In this document: one piece after another, positions 1-5,670 of the stretch
Layout of the letters: each line of letters starts with the position of its first letter
Position numbering within the stretch: the first letter of the stretch is position 1
Assembly (NCBI GenBank): GCA_003646305.1
Contig: QNFJ01000143.1
Coordinates: 1-5,869 of the forward strand
Direction of reading: 5' to 3'
DNA length: 5,869 nucleotides
Origin: Gammaproteobacteria bacterium
Lineage (GTDB): Bacteria; Pseudomonadota; Gammaproteobacteria; Methylococcales; UBA2780
The notes under the pieces: generated by a model
Databases searched by the model: none
Seen by the model: the letters and a program-made list of their open reading frames with translations, nothing else
What the model was told of the DNA's origin: nothing
Program-made: the position numbers and the translations under genes

Positions 1-67
1 GCAAATCCGTTAAGCGGACTTTAAACAGTTCGTTTTGAGGCTGTAGCTCTATATTTCGCGGTTTCAT
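1..67 (-). CDS. IS5-family transposase, N-terminal fragment (runs off window)
   Basis: The first 22 codons of a gene read out of the window on the minus strand. The ATG is at 67-65, preceded by an AAAAGGG Shine-Dalgarno-like stretch about six bases upstream. The visible peptide contains QNELFKVRLTDL. This resembles the start of IS5-type DDE transposases, where a short polar leader precedes an 'LFK.RL..I' segment at the beginning of the InsH-type N-terminal domain. If correct, the protein catalyses cut-and-paste movement of its element. The DDE catalytic residues lie outside the window, so activity cannot be judged. Only a short peptide is visible; the family call rests on recall of the N-terminal pattern. 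Confidence 0.62.
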   Translation of the reverse strand, partial: MKPRNIELQPQNELFKVRLTDL

Positions 68-178
68 TTGTGCCCTTTTCTGCAAGGTTTTTAATTCAGT
101 GAATCAAAAGCGGGGAGAAAACCCATCTAGAGAAGCTATTTTAACAAATAATTTCAATGGGTTGTGAGTTATTCAGGG
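1..178 (-). mobile_element. Left end of an IS5-like insertion sequence (partial)
   Basis: The transposase start at 67 is preceded by about 100 non-coding bases. The similarity of the neighbouring IS66 tnpA reading frame to its family is lost at about 173-190. The simplest reading is that the IS5-like element begins near 166-180, where the minus strand reads CCTGAATAACTCAC, and that it interrupted the IS66 gene. The exact terminus and target duplication cannot be fixed because the other end is outside the window. This is an inference from layout, not from a matched inverted repeat. Confidence 0.4.
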
Positions 179-373
179 CCGACTACCTACCGAGATAGGC
201 AATCGAATTAGTTTGCCACAAGCTTCTTTAGGAGAGCAGAGTCGTTTGCGCCAGTAACTAAATGTGGCGAGCTTTAGCCTTTGTTGTGAGCAGTAAGCCT
301 TTTGACTAAGACCGCTCTCTGAACAATCTGCCAGCTGTTTTTTCCAGAAAAGAAGTTTGTCTGCTTTATTCAT
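173..373 (-). pseudogene. tnpA: IS66-type TnpA (orfA), truncated
   Basis: A 66-codon frame with ATG at 373-371 and an AGGA ribosome site about eight bases upstream. It has the hallmark layout of the small IS66 accessory protein TnpA: W10, then SGLSQKAYC at residues 20-28 and TFSYWRKRL at 37-45, a helix-turn-helix-like basic domain. Family members usually run to about 90-140 residues and continue after the 'RLPIS' segment, which is where this frame departs and stops. TnpB and TnpC, needed for IS66 transposition, do not follow. The gene therefore looks truncated by the adjoining IS5-like element and is probably non-functional. TnpA is required alongside TnpB and TnpC, but its exact role is poorly defined. 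Confidence 0.75.
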
Positions 374-454
374 TTAAAGTCCTGTTTAGAAAGTAAGACA
401 ACCGGATGGCAGAGAGAATAAAGGCTGGCTAGGTGGGGTTTATGGAGCGCTTAC
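173..454 (-). mobile_element. IS66-family element remnant with terminal repeat at 454
   Basis: The minus strand reads GTAAGCGCTCC from 454 inward. GTAAGCG is a typical outer tip of IS66-family inverted repeats. It lies 81 bases upstream of the tnpA start, a normal leader length for this family. Only the tnpA-proximal end remains in view. The other half is either displaced beyond the IS5-like insertion outside the window or deleted. IS66 elements make 8-bp target duplications; the outside flank here begins TAACTTGC (455-462), but its partner cannot be seen. Confidence 0.6.
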
Positions 455-546
455 TAACTTGCCTGTGGGTTTGTTCTTCATATAAGATGGATGTTTTCCC
501 GTAAAGGGATATTGGCATCGTGTAGCGGTTAGCGGTAGGCGGCCAC
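455..546. other. Gap between the IS66 end and the terminator repeat; no gene seen
   Basis: No coding frame, tRNA or known element is recognised. The stretch holds a small inverted repeat CCCGTAAAGGG and a short tandem-like run TAGCGGTTAGCGGTAGGCGG (about 519-542). It is probably the original chromosomal sequence downstream of the outer-membrane gene into which IS66 landed. Confidence 0.5.
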
Positions 547-580
547 AAAAAAGCCCCAACACCGAAAAGATGCTGAAGCT
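547..580 (-). terminator. Intrinsic terminator after the SphA-family gene
   Basis: On the minus strand AGCTTCAGC (580-572) pairs with GUUGGGGCU (560-552) across an 11-base loop. All nine positions pair if G-U wobbles are allowed, and a six-U tract (552-547) follows. It lies 43 bases beyond the stop codon at 624. It forms the distal half of a 66-bp repeat that recurs after the next gene upstream. Confidence 0.78.
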
Positions 581-612
581 ATAAATTCCTACAGGTTTAT
601 TAAACCATTACA
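547..612 (-). repeat. Terminator-containing 66-bp repeat, copy 1
   Basis: Aligns without gaps to 1651-1716 with seven differences, including a 28-base identical block (547-574). It begins 11 bases after the stop codon of the SphA-family gene and ends in the terminator U-tract. The stop-codon-proximal half also contains a perfect 13-bp palindrome, GGTTTATTAAACC on the plus strand (594-606), which copy 2 keeps only with G-U pairs. Confidence 0.85.
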
Positions 613-623
613 ATTTATCAAAA

Positions 624-1568
624 TTATTTAAATTGATAGACAACTTTAACCCAGAGATAGTCACCTTCGAGACGGTTTTTAGTATTAGTCTCGGGTAACC
701 ATTTAGCTTCAAATACCCAATTATCAGTGCCAACGGGGAGTATGTAGTTAACCACTGGTCCAACTCCCATGGTTCTTCCCTTGAAATCACGTCTGGCACC
801 AGAACCGCTATCAGCACTTATTTGTTCAAAGTAAAAGGCATCGAGCCCCAAGCCTAGATAACCTTTTCCTAATGGAAATAGTTGTTGGATACTGGATTCA
901 ATATGAAATAGAGAGCCACTTTTGTAATCTGTTGCAGTATTTTCTGAATTGAAAGTAACCCCTGTGTAGACATTAAAGTTAAATCCTGTTTCTTCATTGC
1001 TATAAGCAGCCGAAAAATTTGGGTCTGCCGTCCAGTAATTTAGGCCCACATTAGCAATTTCTCCCTCTTTATACTCCCCTGATGGAGCATAGATGGAAAG
1101 TGAGGCCGAATATTTCCACGACTCTTCTTGCCATGCCATCATGACTGGAATCAACGTAATGTCACCAATGCCTTGAGCTTTATCATGAACATTATAATTA
1201 TTTACATTTCCCTTTACATCCATCCAGACATAAGGTAAAAAAACACCTGCCGAGTAATATGCCCCCCACAACTTTTCATCAAAGGTGTACAGCGCACCAA
1301 GCGTCAAGACATCAAAATCAACATCTAAACCAAAAGATTTTAGCCCACCAATTGGTAGCCCATCTTTTTTAAAATCACCATCATAATGAGTATAGATAGA
1401 CTCCGTCACCCAACCAGACTGGGTAGGAGCAAAATCAATGAGTGTTGCCACGGAGCCTGGGCTAACATGGCCTGTACCGCCTTCTTCCGCCAATACGGAT
1501 GTAGTCGATACCATTGCACTGCACCCACAGGACAGTAAGAAGAGTAATTTGTGTGTGCTTATTTTCAT
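624..1568 (-). CDS. SphA/'meta-pathway phenol degradation'-family outer-membrane protein
   Basis: A 314-residue exported beta-barrel protein. Residues 1-27 form a signal peptide (basic MKISTHK start, hydrophobic core, cleavage after VLA). The mature N-terminus, EEGGTGHVSPGS, has the acidic-Gly-Gly then Pro-Gly pattern typical of COG4313 / Phenol_MetA_deg (PF13557) proteins. Alternating hydrophobic and aromatic strands follow, ending in VKVVYQFK with the usual terminal aromatic. GDITLIPVMMAW and YAPSGEY (mid-protein) also fit the family. Members are annotated as outer-membrane transporters for aromatic or hydrophobic compounds, mostly without biochemical proof. I chose the ATG at 1568, not the in-frame ATG at 1613, because the signal peptide starts there; both have weak ribosome sites. 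It sits 189 bases downstream of the other barrel gene, beyond a terminator, so it probably has its own promoter, though I see none that is clear. Confidence 0.82.
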   Translation of the reverse strand: MKISTHKLLFLLSCGCSAMVSTTSVLAEEGGTGHVSPGSVATLIDFAPTQSGWVTESIYTHYDGDFKKDGLPIGGLKSFGLDVDFDVLTLGALYTFDEKLWGAYYSAGVFLPYVWMDVKGNVNNYNVHDKAQGIGDITLIPVMMAWQEESWKYSASLSIYAPSGEYKEGEIANVGLNYWTADPNFSAAYSNEETGFNFNVYTGVTFNSENTATDYKSGSLFHIESSIQQLFPLGKGYLGLGLDAFYFEQISADSGSGARRDFKGRTMGVGPVVNYILPVGTDNWVFEAKWLPETNTKNRLEGDYLWVKVVYQFK

Positions 1569-1650
1569 TTGTAATTTCTTATACCTTATAATAAATGACA
1601 ATATGTCCTTCATGGAGCATACTGTTTGGGCTAGTTATGAATTACCTAAT

Positions 1651-1685
1651 AAAAAAGCCCCAACACCGAAAAGATGCTTAGGCTT
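1651..1685 (-). terminator. Intrinsic terminator after the second barrel gene
   Basis: On the minus strand AAGCCTAAGC (1685-1676) pairs with GUUGGGGCUU (1664-1655) with one A-G mismatch and two wobbles. The loop is the same 11 bases as in copy 1, and the U-tract runs to 1651. It lies 72 bases beyond the stop at 1758. It should limit read-through into the SphA-family gene. Confidence 0.78.
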
Positions 1686-1716
1686 TAAATTCTTACCGGT
1701 TTATTAGGCCATTACA
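1651..1716 (-). repeat. Terminator-containing 66-bp repeat, copy 2
   Basis: Second copy of the element at 547-612, in the same orientation and the same position relative to the upstream gene's stop. Of the seven differences, three lie in the descending arm of the terminator hairpin and leave pairing largely intact. The U-tract, loop and ascending arm are identical. Confidence 0.85.
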
Positions 1717-1757
1717 CTTGGATGTGTGCAAGAATTCTGGGAGGGAATCATTTCCGA

Positions 1758-2561
1758 CTAAAAGTTAAAGTTTAGTCCTAAGGCTGGGCCACTAAATTCA
1801 AGATCATCAATGAATTTTGACTCTCCTTGATCATAATATAAGTGGCGATATGCTAATAATACATCACCCCATTTGTAGCTATAAGCAATAGCAGCTTGAG
1901 CCTGCCATGTTAAATTAGAATCACCAGTACCGACATCAAGATGGTAGGGGACATACCATTTATCTGTGAGGTTATAACGGCCTTGAACACCTATAATACC
2001 ATCCCATAAATCGACAGACTTAGATAATTTTTTGCTAGGAAGCGTAGGGGGTAATGGTCCAGAAATTTCTACTTTAGCACTGGTATCCATATTGAGATAC
2101 CGTATGCCCGCAATAAGATCCATTGTTACTTTTTCTGTCTGTAAGGTGTTGTAACCACCATAACTATTGACTATCCAAGCGGTCATATCTGTTTTTGCTC
2201 TAGCACTAGCTTGTCCGCCGCCAGGACCTGGAAAATCAATTGCATTATTCTCCGTGTTAGATAGATCTAGATAAATTAAATCTACGGTTACAGATAATTT
2301 ATCTTTTCGAATTGCGTACACGCCCATTAAGACGCCTTCCAATGCATCAACAATATCACTGGGATCTACACTGGCTGTGTTACCACCACCAATATCATAA
2401 TTTAATGTGCCGTCAATACTGGGCAACCAGCCATAAATAACAAACCGTTGCTGCCAGCCATCATTTGAATCGGTATCCTCAGCGTAGGAAGGTGTCGTTA
2501 AGCCTAGTGTTAAAACAATCAGTGTACTGAAAATAATTGCATTGGTAATCATTTTATACAT
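1758..2561 (-). CDS. Exported outer-membrane beta-barrel protein, unnamed family
   Basis: A 267-residue protein with a signal peptide (residues 1-27, cleavage after PSYA). Strands rich in alternating aromatics follow, and the C-terminus is ALGLNFNF, where the final Phe is the standard barrel-assembly signal. The segment FVIYGWLPSIDGTLNYD just after the signal peptide is a recurrent motif of uncharacterised proteobacterial barrels of about 260-290 residues. I know no function for them. VDLIYLDLS and the periodic Tyr/Trp girdle residues fit a monomeric barrel. Start choice: AGGA lies nine bases before the ATG at 2561. The ATG at 2597 lacks a site and would put 12 odd residues before the signal peptide, and 2552 is too far from AGGA. 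It is preceded by a structured intergenic region and followed by an intrinsic terminator, so it can be a single-gene transcript. Confidence 0.75.
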   Translation of the reverse strand: MYKMITNAIIFSTLIVLTLGLTTPSYAEDTDSNDGWQQRFVIYGWLPSIDGTLNYDIGGGNTASVDPSDIVDALEGVLMGVYAIRKDKLSVTVDLIYLDLSNTENNAIDFPGPGGGQASARAKTDMTAWIVNSYGGYNTLQTEKVTMDLIAGIRYLNMDTSAKVEISGPLPPTLPSKKLSKSVDLWDGIIGVQGRYNLTDKWYVPYHLDVGTGDSNLTWQAQAAIAYSYKWGDVLLAYRHLYYDQGESKFIDDLEFSGPALGLNFNF

Positions 2562-2581
2562 ATAGTAAATTCCTAATATTG

Positions 2582-2595
2582 GGTGGCTTACCACC
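2582..2595 (-). promoter_or_regulatory. Small leader hairpin before the barrel gene's ribosome site
   Basis: GGTGG-CTTA-CCACC forms a perfect five-pair stem with a four-base loop. It ends about eight bases upstream of the AGGA ribosome site (2574-2571). In the leader RNA it could affect stability or initiation. It is short enough to occur by chance. Confidence 0.3.
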
Positions 2596-2616
2596 ACTAT
2601 TCTCCAAACTGCGATA

Positions 2617-2671
2617 ACGTATTATGTCATTTTAGTGCAAAGCTTGAAGCTTTGACGTATTAATAGTGCAA
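2617..2671 (-). promoter_or_regulatory. Candidate promoter/operator region of the barrel gene
   Basis: A minus-strand -10-like hexamer CATAAT (2626-2621) sits 16 bases from a poor -35-like TTCAAG (2648-2643). That -35 falls inside a perfect palindrome, CAAAGCTT-G-AAGCTTTG (2638-2654). The blocks ACGTATTA (2617-2624, 2655-2662) and TAGTGCAA (2633-2640, 2664-2671) each occur twice, once on either side of the palindrome centre. This could be an operator for a dimeric regulator covering the -35. The promoter itself is weakly supported. Confidence 0.4.
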
Positions 2672-3481
2672 TTAACGAATTGAGCCACTTAATTCGTTAT
2701 TAAATGCTTTGATAACGTTGTCCCACTCACCTTCAGTCGTATTTTCTTTTATCAGCATATGCATGCTGTTTAATTTATTAAAACCATAGTCTCGCAACGT
2801 ATTTATTTTTTCAGTTATTTTCTTTAATTCTGTTTTACTAGAATTTTGATTTATGAGGGTGCTATTTTCTTTCACATTAATCGATACTATTTGACTATTC
2901 AAATCCTTAAAGCTGCTTATCATCTCGTCTAAACCGTTTATTATTAACTGCTGTTTATTCATATCCGCCACATTCTTCTGAACAGATTTTCTGGTCTTAT
3001 CGAAGCCTTTATCTTCTTCCGCTACATAGTCAGGATCTTTTTTCAGCGCTTTCTTTTTCTTTTTGTCAGCCTTTTTCTGTGCTTTCTCTTTGTGTTTATC
3101 AATAGACACTTCAGCTAGAGCCATAATTGCCACCCATTCATCTGGTTGAATCTTTTTAGTTATTGCAATTCGGTCAACAATCATTGTATTTTGAAACAAT
3201 AGGCGATCGTTGTGCAGTTCAACATAAAAGTTATTTAACTCTTCCAAAGTAGTCGAGCGAGATGCATTTAGCTTTTTGTATCTTTTAAGCTGTTTTTTCC
3301 TGTCTTTATTAAATTGTTTAATCGATTGTTTGCTGATTTTTAGATCGGCTAAAATATCTTTTCTTCTTTCTTTATCGACAACATATTCCTTTACCCCCTT
3401 ATCCAATTCACTCACAAAAAATGTTTCAATAACGCCACCACCAAATAATATGGTTAGAAAAAGTATAGTACCTACAATCAT
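2672..3481 (-). CDS. Membrane-anchored lysine-rich coiled-coil protein, unknown family
   Basis: A 269-residue protein that I do not recognise. Residues 2-22 form one hydrophobic segment with a Gly-Gly-Gly kink and no clear signal-peptidase site, so it is probably an N-terminal anchor with the rest periplasmic. Residues 25-110 and 165-245 are charged, heptad-rich helices. Between them lies an extremely basic run (about 130-149, mostly K) followed by an acidic patch. Two similar helix ends, IQPDEWVAIM (111-120) and TEGEWDNVIK (249-258), share an E-W pair followed by a hydrophobic stretch, suggesting two related halves. Loosely this recalls CpxP/Spy-type periplasmic helical proteins, but not enough for a call. 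AAGG eight bases before the ATG supports the start. The coding sequence is visibly more AT-rich than the sulfatase gene. It lies 34 bases after the stub gene, in the sulfatase's direction. Confidence 0.7.
   Translation of the reverse strand: MIVGTILFLTILFGGGVIETFFVSELDKGVKEYVVDKERRKDILADLKISKQSIKQFNKDRKKQLKRYKKLNASRSTTLEELNNFYVELHNDRLLFQNTMIVDRIAITKKIQPDEWVAIMALAEVSIDKHKEKAQKKADKKKKKALKKDPDYVAEEDKGFDKTRKSVQKNVADMNKQQLIINGLDEMISSFKDLNSQIVSINVKENSTLINQNSSKTELKKITEKINTLRDYGFNKLNSMHMLIKENTTEGEWDNVIKAFNNELSGSIR
2673..2699 (-). repeat. Inverted repeat spanning the coiled-coil gene's stop codon
   Basis: Arms TAACGAATT (2673-2681) and AATTCGTTA (2691-2699) are perfectly complementary around a nine-base spacer. 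The repeat includes the TAA stop at 2674-2672. In RNA it makes a nine-pair, AT-rich stem without a following U-tract, so it is a weak terminator at best. It may serve as a 3'-end stabiliser or be part of the adjoining regulatory region. Confidence 0.5.
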
Positions 3482-3515
3482 AATAAAAACCTTTGCTTTT
3501 CTCTGAAGTATACAA

Positions 3516-3800
3516 CTAAGTATTTAGACTTCTTTTAATGGGAGGCTCATTTAACAAAGCCCTGTTAGGAAAGGGCTTTTTTATCATCGCCCGATATTTC
3601 TTATTTTCTGGAGATGCTGCAAATGGGTTGGGAATCTCTACATCTTCGGTCAACGGCCATTCACGGATCAGCTCGGGCATATGTCCCTTTGGATACCAGA
3701 GTTCTGGCGGTATCTCGTTGGCTTCGATCGTTTCGTTGATAATCTCGTAAGAAGAATTATACTGTAAGTTAAGTACGAGCAATATATCGAATTTCCGCAA
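3516..3800 (-). pseudogene. Short unrecognised reading frame, probably a gene remnant
   Basis: A 94-codon frame. The only long start is TTG at 3800, just after an in-frame TAA and without a good ribosome site; the first ATG is at codon 41. The middle (about residues 18-72; e.g. NEIPPELWYPKGHMPELI) is rich in Pro, Trp and acidic residues and reads like a genuine folded protein. The last 25 codons run through a terminator-like hairpin (3556-3582), where coding is unlikely. No signal peptide and no family are recognised. The most economical reading is the leftover C-terminal part of a larger gene, or a small protein whose true end has shifted. It lies in the sulfatase's direction, 91 bases downstream of it. 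A functional small protein is not excluded. Confidence 0.45.
3556..3582 (+). terminator. Terminator-like hairpin inside the stub, U-tract on the plus strand
   Basis: AAAGCCC (3556-3562) and GGGCTTT (3573-3579) form a seven-pair stem with a ten-base loop. It is followed by a T-run (3577-3582) in the plus direction; the minus side has only TTTGTT. No plus-strand gene is seen to the left for it to serve. It may act in both directions or be a relic of a rearrangement. Confidence 0.5.
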
Positions 3801-3891
3801 GTATTATGCCTAGCTCAATAATAAGCGAAAAGGCGCATTAATATTGTCTCGCACCTAAAGACTATTCCTTATATTGTCAGTCATATGTCGC

Positions 3892-5475
3892 TCACTCAAG
3901 CGTCATCAAAATTTTCGGCGGGTAGTCCTCAAACGTTGCTTTATGTTTTTTCAGCGCACCTTGCAATTGCTTGGTGATAAGCGCGGTACGAATCCCGTAT
4001 GGCCGCCGCTCTTTTGGATCAAGATATAGATTGAACACATAAAGGCCGGCGGTTTTATGCAATGTGGATCCATTAATATATCCGGGTATACCCTCACTTG
4101 CTGCTGGCGAAACTACATATAGATGTTGCTTGTACGGCCCCACTCTTATCGCTGAAAACTTATCAAGCATATAGTAATAAACGGCAGCACGATTGGATTC
4201 ACCGCCGTCTGCCAGAAGAAAGGAGCTTTGATCAATCCCATCAATATAGCGATCGGTAGGCATCTTGGCCTGACCAATATTCACAAAGGTTGCGAAGAGA
4301 TCAGCCAGATCAAACAAACCGTCCGATACTCGGTCAGCTTCAATCATGCCCGGCCACCAGGCAATGCCGGGCACACGCACCCCACCTTCCCATGTGGACA
4401 TTTTGGCACCACGAAAAGGAGAATATCCCGAATCAGGCCAGGTATCTGTCTCTGGCCCATTATCTGAGGTAAAAAACACCAGTGTATTCTTATCCTGTCC
4501 AGTTTCTTTCAGGGCTTTCATAACCTGCCCTACAATGTAATCTACTTCCACCACGGCATCCTGGTAAACACCTTTGGCCTTGGAGCTGCCCTGGAAACCA
4601 TCCGCAGGGTAATTGTCAAAATGTACCTTGCCGAAAGAGTGATAGAGAAACCAAGGCTTCTCTTGATTTTCCATCCGCTTAATCACATCGATACTGTTGT
4701 TCATAAGATCAATATCAACATTGGCGACTGCTGGAATATCCAATTCATAAAGCGCTTCATGCGGCTGATTGCGTCGTGCTTTAACCAATGTTTTTATAAA
4801 ATTAGGGCTATTTTTGATCGTTTCTACAATCGTCTCATTATTTGACAACGATGCATTAATTCGCGGATCTCGCCATTCGGTATAATTTTTTGTGCTACCT
4901 AAAAAGCCATAATACTCATCAAACCCGTTGTATTGTGGTTGATTGCTGGGGCTTTCTCCCAAATGCCACTTACCACTGAGAGCCGTGTAATAACCAGCAT
5001 CACTCAAGAGCGTGGCAATCGTTATCTCACCTTCCATGCCGCCTGTCTCGCCTATTTGCGGCGGCCTCAACAAGCCATGGCGAACCGGAAGCCTTCCTGT
5101 TAATAACGTTGCCCGTGTGGGTGTACATAAAGGCTGAGAGTAGGTCGAGGTTAATCTCAACCCTTCTTTGGCCAATCGATCAATATTGGGGGTCGCAGCT
5201 CCGACGGCTTCGCCGCCACCATAGACACCAGGATCACCCCAACCCATATCATCTACCAGAAAGACCAGAATATTGGGTTTCTTTTTTGATTTTTTCTCAA
5301 ATGCCTTTAACTTATCCTGCGCTTCCTTTTGCTGTGCTTGATGGATAATTGCAGGCTCTAGGTTTTCAGCCTTCGCGACCGTTTCCGCTCCCACAGCTAT
5401 GGGCACGATACTAATTAGAACAGCAAGCAAAAGACCCTTGTCAAAATTGTTATTCAGCAAGATTTTACATTTCAT
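3892..5475 (-). CDS. Exported arylsulfatase-type (S1 family) sulfatase
   Basis: A 527-residue hydrolase that removes sulfate from sulfate esters. The active-site Cys is oxidised to formylglycine by a separate maturase, absent from this window. Residues 1-30 form a signal peptide (LLLAVLISIVPIAVGA, then E), so it acts in the periplasm or outside. A charged helical linker (about 31-64) precedes the catalytic domain at KKPNILVFLVDD. Visible catalytic residues, by analogy with Pseudomonas AtsA: metal ligands D75, D76, D338, N339; modified C117 in CTPTR with R121; K169 and H171 in GKWHLG; H285; K358. The set is complete and the length is normal. The signature has Thr where Ser is commonest. The substrate cannot be read from sequence. 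I chose ATG 5475 because AGAGGA lies six bases upstream and it starts the signal peptide; 5502 does not. A stub, a coiled-coil protein and two barrels follow in the same direction. Confidence 0.93.
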   Translation of the reverse strand: MKCKILLNNNFDKGLLLAVLISIVPIAVGAETVAKAENLEPAIIHQAQQKEAQDKLKAFEKKSKKKPNILVFLVDDMGWGDPGVYGGGEAVGAATPNIDRLAKEGLRLTSTYSQPLCTPTRATLLTGRLPVRHGLLRPPQIGETGGMEGEITIATLLSDAGYYTALSGKWHLGESPSNQPQYNGFDEYYGFLGSTKNYTEWRDPRINASLSNNETIVETIKNSPNFIKTLVKARRNQPHEALYELDIPAVANVDIDLMNNSIDVIKRMENQEKPWFLYHSFGKVHFDNYPADGFQGSSKAKGVYQDAVVEVDYIVGQVMKALKETGQDKNTLVFFTSDNGPETDTWPDSGYSPFRGAKMSTWEGGVRVPGIAWWPGMIEADRVSDGLFDLADLFATFVNIGQAKMPTDRYIDGIDQSSFLLADGGESNRAAVYYYMLDKFSAIRVGPYKQHLYVVSPAASEGIPGYINGSTLHKTAGLYVFNLYLDPKERRPYGIRTALITKQLQGALKKHKATFEDYPPKILMTLE

Positions 5476-5526
5476 CGGTTTTCCTCTTCTAATGGCATAC
5501 AACTTATCCAGCGTGCTATTAGCGGG

Positions 5527-5552
5527 ATCATGAGTGAAACAGTCTATGTCAA
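5527..5552 (-). promoter_or_regulatory. Possible promoter of the sulfatase gene
   Basis: A consensus -35 hexamer TTGACA (minus strand, 5552-5547) lies in the gap between the upstream terminator and the sulfatase. The best -10-like hexamer is CATGAT (5532-5527) with a short 14-base spacer, so the pair is poor. The location after a strong terminator makes a promoter in this gap necessary if the sulfatase is expressed. Confidence 0.3.
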
Positions 5553-5587
5553 GATGTCAGTTTTCAACAGAGCATCTCTAATATGTT

Positions 5588-5627
5588 AAAAAAACCCCAT
5601 TCATCCCAGCGCAGGATGAATGGGGTT
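5588..5627 (-). terminator. Strong intrinsic terminator of the upstream gene
   Basis: Arms 5593-5606 and 5614-5627 are perfectly complementary over 14 base pairs (AACCCCATTCATCC and its complement) with a seven-base loop. Seven U residues follow on the minus strand (5594-5588). It lies 43 bases after the stop at 5671 and separates that gene from the sulfatase. Confidence 0.95.
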
Positions 5628-5670
5628 ACAACACGCAAAACATCGCGTGAAATTACTGCTTATTGACTGA

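Noticed and set aside
519..612. Possible integron attC-like sites: GTTAGCGG near 527 and the GCCCCAAC / GTTGGGGC ends of the 66-bp repeat
   Set aside because: The 7-base core consensus (RYYYAAC / GTTRRRY) is not met, the pairing is better explained as a terminator stem, and the U-tract position fits termination.
1566..1579. Lipoprotein signal (LLSC) in the SphA-family protein
   Set aside because: The hydrophobic stretch before the Cys is too short and the -2 residue is unusual. A normal signal peptidase site after VLA fits better.
1438..1707. Open plus-strand frame of 89 codons over the start of the SphA-family gene
   Set aside because: It is antisense to a well-supported signal peptide and runs through the terminator repeat. 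The product has no family features and no good ribosome site was seen.
3276..3506. Plus-strand hydrophobic frame (76 codons) opposite the coiled-coil gene
   Set aside because: Its hydrophobic and Ser/Leu-rich content is what results from reading lysine-rich codons backwards. No independent support.
3820..3845. GCGAAAAGGCGC hairpin after the sulfatase stop as a terminator
   Set aside because: Only three consecutive GC pairs form and there is no real U-tract, so it is not a credible terminator.
4228..5348. Several plus-strand open frames opposite the sulfatase
   Set aside because: They are shadows of a strongly supported catalytic gene. Their products are low-information and mutually overlapping.
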